This document shows positions 59,931-64,000 of a stretch of 64,000 nt of DNA, piece by piece. This stretch comes from Sphingomonas sp. 32-62-10 (GTDB lineage: Bacteria; Pseudomonadota; Alphaproteobacteria; Sphingomonadales; Sphingomonadaceae), in contig NCEE01000028.1 in NCBI GenBank assembly GCA_002280555.1, forward strand, positions 1 through 64,000, given 5' to 3'. The translations under genes were made by a program, and so were the position numbers. Each line of letters starts with the position of its first letter. The first letter of the stretch is position 1. The notes under the pieces were generated by a model. It did not search any database. It was given only the letters and a program-made list of their open reading frames with translations, and was not told the origin of the DNA.

Positions 59931-60434
59931 ATGCGCCTTTCCAGCCTTGCCGATTATGCCGTCGTGATGATGAGTGCCTCCGCGCGTCATTGTGGCGTCA
60001 GTGGGCGGCTGAACGCGACGCTGCTGAGTGACGAGACGGGCATTCCACTGCCGACGGTGCAGAAGCTGGTGAGTCGGTTGTCGGCTGCGGGGCTCATTGA
60101 AAGCACGCGCGGCACTGGTGGTGGCTTTCGTTTGTCGCGCCCGCCCGCCAGCATCAGCCTGGCCGACATCATCGAGGCTGTCGAAGGCCCGATCGTGCTC
60201 ACCTCGTGCGTCGACGAAGGCCGGCATGACTGTATCATCGAGGATAATTGCCGCGTGAAGCCGCACTGGAATGTCGTCAATGGCGCAGTGCGCGGGGCGT
60301 TGGCGGGGGTGAGTTTGGCGAGTCTTTCCTCTCAGTTCCCCCGCGAAAGCGGGGGTCCAGAGCAACAAACGATGGTCCCCGTGACCCTGGATTCCCGCCT
60401 TCGCGGGAATACAACAGAAGAGGCGCGAGTCTGA
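59931..60434 (+). CDS. Rrf2-family suf-operon regulator with repeat-derived C-terminus
   Basis: The 167-residue protein has an Rrf2 winged helix (LADYAVVMMS, IPLPTVQKLVSRLSAAGLIE). The Fe-S ligand cysteines are Cys93, Cys101 and Cys107 (C-x7-C-x5-C), as in IscR/SufR-like sensors. Residues from about 136 (FPRESGGPEQQ onward) are encoded by a palindromic repeat and are not part of the family. Its stop overlaps the sufB start (TGATG). It most likely senses cluster supply and represses the operon. Confidence 0.92.
   Translation: MRLSSLADYAVVMMSASARHCGVSGRLNATLLSDETGIPLPTVQKLVSRLSAAGLIESTRGTGGGFRLSRPPASISLADIIEAVEGPIVLTSCVDEGRHDCIIEDNCRVKPHWNVVNGAVRGALAGVSLASLSSQFPRESGGPEQQTMVPVTLDSRLRGNTTEEARV
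60336..60410. repeat. Palindromic repeat, family D, inside the 3' end of the regulator gene
   Basis: Hairpins TTCCCCCGCGAAAGCGGGGG and TTCCCGCCTTCGCGGGAA stand in reverse order with TCCAG and CTGGA next to them, 75 bp in all. It is in frame for the regulator and supplies its last residues. Confidence 0.88.
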
Positions 60435-61918
60435 TGGCCACCAAGAATGCCGAGGCGATTGCCGCCGCCAACAAGAAGTATGAATGGGGTTTCAGCTCGG
60501 ACATCGAGCAGGAATTCGCCCCCAAGGGGCTGTCCGAAGACACCGTCCGCTTCATTTCGGCCAAGAAGGGCGAGCCCGAATGGATGCTCGACTGGCGGTT
60601 GAAAGCCTATCGCCACTGGCTGACGATGGAGTCGCCGGATTGGGCCAAGCTCGATCTGACGCCGATCGATTATCAGGACGCCTATTATTACGCCGAGCCC
60701 AAGGCCAAGCCCAAGCTCGGGAGCCTCGACGAGGTCGACCCCGAGATCCTGCGCGTCTATGAAAAGCTCGGTATCCCGATCGCTGAGCAGAAATTGCTCG
60801 CGGGCGTCGAGGGCGGTGAGGAAGGCGGCCTGCCCGCTCGCCGCGTCGCGGTCGATGCGGTATTCGACAGCGTTTCGGTCGCGACTACGTTCCGCAAGGA
60901 GCTCGAGGCGGCGGGCGTCATCTTCCGCAGCATCAGCGAGGCGATCAAGGAATATCCCGATCTGGTGAAGAAGTGGCTGGGGAAGGTCGTGCCGATGCAC
61001 GACAATTATTTCGCGGCGCTCAACTGCGCTGTCTTCAGCGACGGGACGTTCGTTTATATCCCCGAAGGCGTGCGCTGCCCGATGGAGCTGAGCACCTATT
61101 TCCGTATCAATGCCGAGAATACCGGCCAGTTCGAACGCACGCTGATCGTCGCCGACAAGGGCGCCTATGTGTCCTATCTCGAAGGCTGCACCGCGCCGAT
61201 GCGCGACGAGAATCAGCTTCACGCCGCCGTCGTTGAACTGGTCGCGCTCGATGATGCCGAGATCAAGTATTCGACCGTGCAGAACTGGTATCCCGGCGAC
61301 GAGAACGGGCTGGGCGGCATCTATAATTTCGTGACCAAGCGTGCCCTGTGCCAGGGCAAGAACAGCAAGGTCAGCTGGACGCAGGTCGAAACCGGCAGCG
61401 CGATTACCTGGAAATATCCGTCGTGCGTCCTCGCGGGCGACGGCTCGGTCGGCGAATTCTACTCGGTCGCGGTGACGAACAATCGCCAGCAGGCCGATAC
61501 CGGCACCAAGATGATCCACCTCGGCAAGAACACCCGCTCGACGATCGTGTCGAAGGGGATTTCGGCGGGGCGCAGCGACAACACCTATCGCGGGCTGGTG
61601 CGCGTGTCGCCGACGGCGGAGGGCGTGCGCAATTTCACCCAGTGCGATTCGCTGCTGCTCGGCGACCAATGCGGCGCGCACACCGTGCCGTACATCGAAG
61701 TCCGCAACCCGAGCGCGCAGATCGAGCATGAGGCGACGACGTCGAAGATCAGCGACGACCAGCTGTTCTACGCGATGCAGCGCGGGCTGGACCAGGAAGC
61801 GGCGGTGGCGCTGATCGTGAATGGCTTTGCCAAGGAAGTGCTGCAGCAACTGCCGATGGAGTTTGCGGTCGAGGCGCAGAAGCTTTTGGGGATTTCGCTT
61901 GAGGGGAGCGTGGGGTGA
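60434..61918 (+). CDS. sufB: Fe-S cluster assembly scaffold SufB
   Basis: SufB with SufC and SufD forms the scaffold on which clusters are built. The 494-residue protein shows GFSSDIEQEFAPKGLSEDTV, HDNYFAALNCAVFSDGTFVY, IPEGVRCPMELSTYFRIN, the core KVSWTQVETGSAITWKYPSC and the late LLLGDQCGAHTVPYIEV with the acceptor cysteine. ATG 60434 overlaps the regulator stop. Confidence 0.97.
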   Translation: MATKNAEAIAAANKKYEWGFSSDIEQEFAPKGLSEDTVRFISAKKGEPEWMLDWRLKAYRHWLTMESPDWAKLDLTPIDYQDAYYYAEPKAKPKLGSLDEVDPEILRVYEKLGIPIAEQKLLAGVEGGEEGGLPARRVAVDAVFDSVSVATTFRKELEAAGVIFRSISEAIKEYPDLVKKWLGKVVPMHDNYFAALNCAVFSDGTFVYIPEGVRCPMELSTYFRINAENTGQFERTLIVADKGAYVSYLEGCTAPMRDENQLHAAVVELVALDDAEIKYSTVQNWYPGDENGLGGIYNFVTKRALCQGKNSKVSWTQVETGSAITWKYPSCVLAGDGSVGEFYSVAVTNNRQQADTGTKMIHLGKNTRSTIVSKGISAGRSDNTYRGLVRVSPTAEGVRNFTQCDSLLLGDQCGAHTVPYIEVRNPSAQIEHEATTSKISDDQLFYAMQRGLDQEAAVALIVNGFAKEVLQQLPMEFAVEAQKLLGISLEGSVG

Positions 61919-62319
61919 TATTTGCGGCAGCATTGCTTTTTGTCGCACCACAGGTGGTGGCAGCTGAAACGTCGGATGTTGCCGACGAGGTGATCGTTGT
62001 TGGCAGGCGGCTGAAAAATTGGCGCGGCAAGGCCAGCGTCAAAGGGTCGACGGCAACCTGCAAGACGACGATTTCCACCGGGGACCAAGAAATCGATGGA
62101 ATCGGGTGTCAAGCGCTCGAGGTCTGCTTGCCGCCGTTGCAGGGGCGGGTGGACGCGAGCAACGCAAAAGGCATCAAGCCAGCCGTTCGAAAGAAAATGG
62201 TCACGGCACTCAACAGTGATTTGGCGGCATGTGTCCGTGAACGTCGCGATGTGCTTATCGCAGACTTGGTCGATAGACGATTTGAAGAGCGACAGAGAAA
62301 AACCGATGCTGAAAATTAA
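61915..62319 (+). CDS. Small exported cysteine protein inside the suf operon, unrecognised
   Basis: The 134-residue product starts at GTG 61915 (GTGA overlap with the sufB stop), begins with a hydrophobic signal (MIFAAALLFVAPQVVAAE) and has four cysteines (49, 65, 71, 106). A DEVIVVGRRL segment follows the signal. Its end overlaps the sufC start by 14 bases, so sufB, this gene and sufC are tightly coupled. A secreted protein in a cytoplasmic assembly operon is unexpected. Function unknown. Confidence 0.72.
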   Translation: MIFAAALLFVAPQVVAAETSDVADEVIVVGRRLKNWRGKASVKGSTATCKTTISTGDQEIDGIGCQALEVCLPPLQGRVDASNAKGIKPAVRKKMVTALNSDLAACVRERRDVLIADLVDRRFEERQRKTDAEN

Positions 62320-63148
62320 AAACCTCCACGCCGAAATTGACGGCAAGGAAATCCTCAAGGGCCTCTCGCTCAGCGTGAACGCGGGTGAGGTGCATGCGAT
62401 CATGGGGCCGAACGGCGCGGGCAAGTCGACACTGGGCTATGTGCTCGGCGGGCGGCCGGGGTACGAGGTGACGTCGGGCGAAGTTTTGTTTCGCACTACC
62501 CCCGTCACCCCGGCCTTGAGCCGGGGTCCCGCTTCTTCTTCGGACGGCGGCGAAGGCAGCGGGACCCCGGGTCAAGCCCGGGGTGACGGGGAATGGGTCG
62601 ACTTGTTGGCCCTCGCCCCGCATGAGCGCGCTGCTGCCGGCCTATTCCTCGGCTTCCAATATCCGGTCGAAATCCCCGGCGTGTCCAACGTCCAGTTCCT
62701 GCGGGAGGCATTGAACGCCCAGCGCAAGGGTCGCGACGAAGCACCGCTGTCAGGCGGCGAGTTCCTGAAGCTCGCCAAGGCGCAGGCCGCGGGGCTGGGC
62801 ATGGATTATGAGATGCTCAAGCGGCCGGTGAATGTCGGCTTCTCGGGCGGTGAGAAGAAGCGCAACGAAATGGTGCAGATGGGCATCATCGCGCCCAAAC
62901 TGGCAATCCTCGATGAGACCGATAGCGGGCTCGACATCGATGCGTTGCGTGCGGTCGGCGACGGCATCAACCGAATTATGCGCGCGCCCGACAAGGCCGT
63001 GATCCTGATCACCCACTATCAGCGGCTGCTCGATTATGTCGCGCCCGATTTCGTGCACATCCTGAGCAATGGGCGGATCGTGAAGACCGGCGGGCCGGAA
63101 CTGGCGCTTGAGCTGGAAGCGGAAGGCTATGCGGGGGTGACGGCGTGA
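62306..63148 (+). CDS. sufC: Fe-S assembly ATPase SufC with an in-frame repeat insertion
   Basis: SufC powers cluster assembly on SufBCD. The 280-residue protein has Walker A MGPNGAGKST (residues 33-42), the Q-loop region LFLGFQYPVEIPGVSN, signature VGFSGGEKKRN and Walker B LAILDETDSGLDIDAL, so it should be active. It is about 31 residues longer than usual SufC (~248). The excess lies between LFR (63) and VDLLALAPHERA (98) and is encoded by the palindrome at 62499-62592. The rest is collinear with E. coli SufC as I recall it. Confidence 0.93.
   Translation: MLKIKNLHAEIDGKEILKGLSLSVNAGEVHAIMGPNGAGKSTLGYVLGGRPGYEVTSGEVLFRTTPVTPALSRGPASSSDGGEGSGTPGQARGDGEWVDLLALAPHERAAAGLFLGFQYPVEIPGVSNVQFLREALNAQRKGRDEAPLSGGEFLKLAKAQAAGLGMDYEMLKRPVNVGFSGGEKKRNEMVQMGIIAPKLAILDETDSGLDIDALRAVGDGINRIMRAPDKAVILITHYQRLLDYVAPDFVHILSNGRIVKTGGPELALELEAEGYAGVTA
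62499..62592. repeat. Palindromic repeat, family E, in frame inside sufC
   Basis: CCCCGTCACCCCGGCCTTGA and the inverted TCAAGCCCGGGGTGACGGGG are the outer arms of a 94 bp element. GGGGTCCCGC and GCGGGACCCC are the inner arms. It adds TTPVTPALSRGPASSSDGG-type sequence to SufC without a stop. Confidence 0.92.
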
Positions 63149-63167
63149 TGAGTGCCGCACCCCAAAT

Positions 63168-63299
63168 CCTCCCCGGTACGGGGAGGTGGCAGCCAAAGGC
63201 TGACGGAGGGGGCTGGCCGTCGAACGCAGCGCCTGTGGAGCGCCCCCTCCACCCCGCCGCTTCGCGTCGCGGTTCCCCTCCCCGTGCCGGGGAGGATTT
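63168..63299. repeat. Palindromic repeat, family F, at the sufC-sufD junction
   Basis: AATCCTCCCCGGTACGGGGA and TCCCCGTGCCGGGGAGGATT are the ends of an element of about 132 bp. Its right end supplies GGGGAGG directly before the sufD ATG, and a short frame opened by ATG 63148 (TGATG with the sufC stop) runs through it to a TGA overlapping sufD. Confidence 0.88.
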
Positions 63300-64000
63300 A
63301 TGACTGCCCTCCCTACCCGCCGCGATGAATCGTGGCGCTATTCCGATCTGGAGGCGGTCGCCTTGGTGTGGCCCGTGCCTGCGCCCGAACGGATCGAGGT
63401 TGCCGCCGGTGACGAGATCGCCCGGGTGATCGTGCAGGATGCTGCGCCGGATGTGGTCGCGATCCATGATTATGCCGTGGTGCTGGGTGCAGGCGCGCGG
63501 GCGACCTTCCACATCCTCAATACCGGCGGTCGGCTGGGGCGGGTGACGATCGACGTCACGCTCCACGAAGGCGCACATTTCGAGCTGGGCGCGGCGATGC
63601 TCGGCGGCGGTGAGCAGACGCTGGAGATCGTCACGACGATGCGCCACATTGAGCCGCATGCGACGAGCAATCAGGTCGTGCGATCGGTGCTCGGCGGGCG
63701 GGCGACGGGGAGCTATCTCGGCAAGGTCGCGGTCGCGCGGCATGCGCAGAAGACTGATGCGTCGCAGTCGGTAAAGGCGATGCTGCTCGCGCGCACCGCG
63801 ACGGCGAATGCCAAGCCCGAACTGGAAATCTACGCCGATGATGTGAAGTGCGCTCACGGGGCGACCGTGGGTGAACTGGACGCCAACGCGCTATTCTATC
63901 TGATGAGCCGGGGCATTGCGCCCGCCGAGGCCAAGGCGCTGCTGCTACGCGGGTTCATTGCCGGCGTGTTCGACGATGTCGCGGATGACGCAGCGCGGGA
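63300..64000 (+). CDS. sufD: Fe-S cluster assembly protein SufD, 3' end cut by window edge
   Basis: The readable part starts MTALPTRRDESWRYSDLEAV and shows the right-handed helix core typical of SufD. Key pieces are SNQVVRSVLGGRATGSYLGK, VKAMLLARTATANAKPELEI, DDVKCAHGATVGELD (with the conserved His) and YLMSRGIAPAEAKALLLRGF. It belongs to the short alphaproteobacterial SufD. Its ribosome binding site is the arm of a palindromic repeat. The stop lies beyond base 64000. Confidence 0.95.
   Translation, partial: MTALPTRRDESWRYSDLEAVALVWPVPAPERIEVAAGDEIARVIVQDAAPDVVAIHDYAVVLGAGARATFHILNTGGRLGRVTIDVTLHEGAHFELGAAMLGGGEQTLEIVTTMRHIEPHATSNQVVRSVLGGRATGSYLGKVAVARHAQKTDASQSVKAMLLARTATANAKPELEIYADDVKCAHGATVGELDANALFYLMSRGIAPAEAKALLLRGFIAGVFDDVADDAAR

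Noticed and set aside
60332..61951. 539-codon open frame opposite sufB
   Set aside because: Antisense shadow of a conserved gene in high-GC DNA. SufB is unmistakable on the plus strand.

Overview
The window looks like chromosomal DNA of a sphingomonad (Alphaproteobacteria, Sphingomonadales). This is inferred from gene content and style: high GC, a MucR-type regulator, a short alphaproteobacterial SufD in a suf operon led by an Rrf2 regulator, and the conserved alphaproteobacterial gene string tsaB-rimI-mucR-fur-plsC-miaB-phoH-ybeY-corC-lnt-metK-trmB. No phage, transposase, CRISPR, rRNA or tRNA gene was found.

Layout. 1-7 kb: serC (cut by the left edge) with a structured leader, a LOG-family protein, a membrane cytochrome c, pheA, nudC, a secreted serine hydrolase and a damaged mutY. 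6.7-12.2 kb: a run of overlapping genes for a DciA-like protein, two DsbA-like thioredoxin-fold proteins and SMC. 12.2-15 kb: a LysR regulator facing an AhpD-like protein and an alpha/beta hydrolase. 15-18.1 kb: an ABC-F ATPase, a pentapeptide-repeat lipoprotein and a hairpin-rich candidate small RNA. 18-31 kb: mixed metabolic genes (HI0933-type flavoprotein, cytochrome b561, GT2 glycosyltransferase, mntH, mtnP, an AlkA-like glycosylase, ferredoxin, amidase, FemAB-like acyltransferase, YjhX, ROK kinase), peppered with one family of palindromic repeats.

30.5-49.6 kb is the conserved minus-strand housekeeping string, but it has been opened by insertions. Between corC and lnt lie a PQQ-type sugar dehydrogenase, a five-hairpin candidate RNA, a winged-helix protein and a VOC protein. 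Between ybeY and phoH lies a vapBC module. Between phoH and miaB lies a 2.3 kb accessory patch with a decayed parDE pair, an AT-rich orphan gene, a lipoprotein gene and a second, diverged copy of the miaB 3' end. 49.7-59.8 kb holds an AspH-type hydroxylase, a large M16 peptidase, a peroxiredoxin, a frameshifted acyl-CoA ligase, ggt and pyrD.

59.9-64 kb is the suf iron-sulfur assembly operon: Rrf2 regulator, sufB, a small secreted cysteine protein, sufC and sufD (cut by the right edge). Three unrelated palindromic repeats sit in it. One encodes the last ~32 residues of the regulator, one is an in-frame insert of about 31 codons inside SufC, and one fills the sufC-sufD junction and supplies the sufD ribosome binding site. 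I regard this as the most interesting feature of the window.

Four otherwise conserved genes (mutY, trmB, a nitroreductase, a long-chain acyl-CoA ligase) carry internal deletions or a 56 bp tandem duplication that shift the frame. They may be real decay or assembly errors, and this needs a read-level check.
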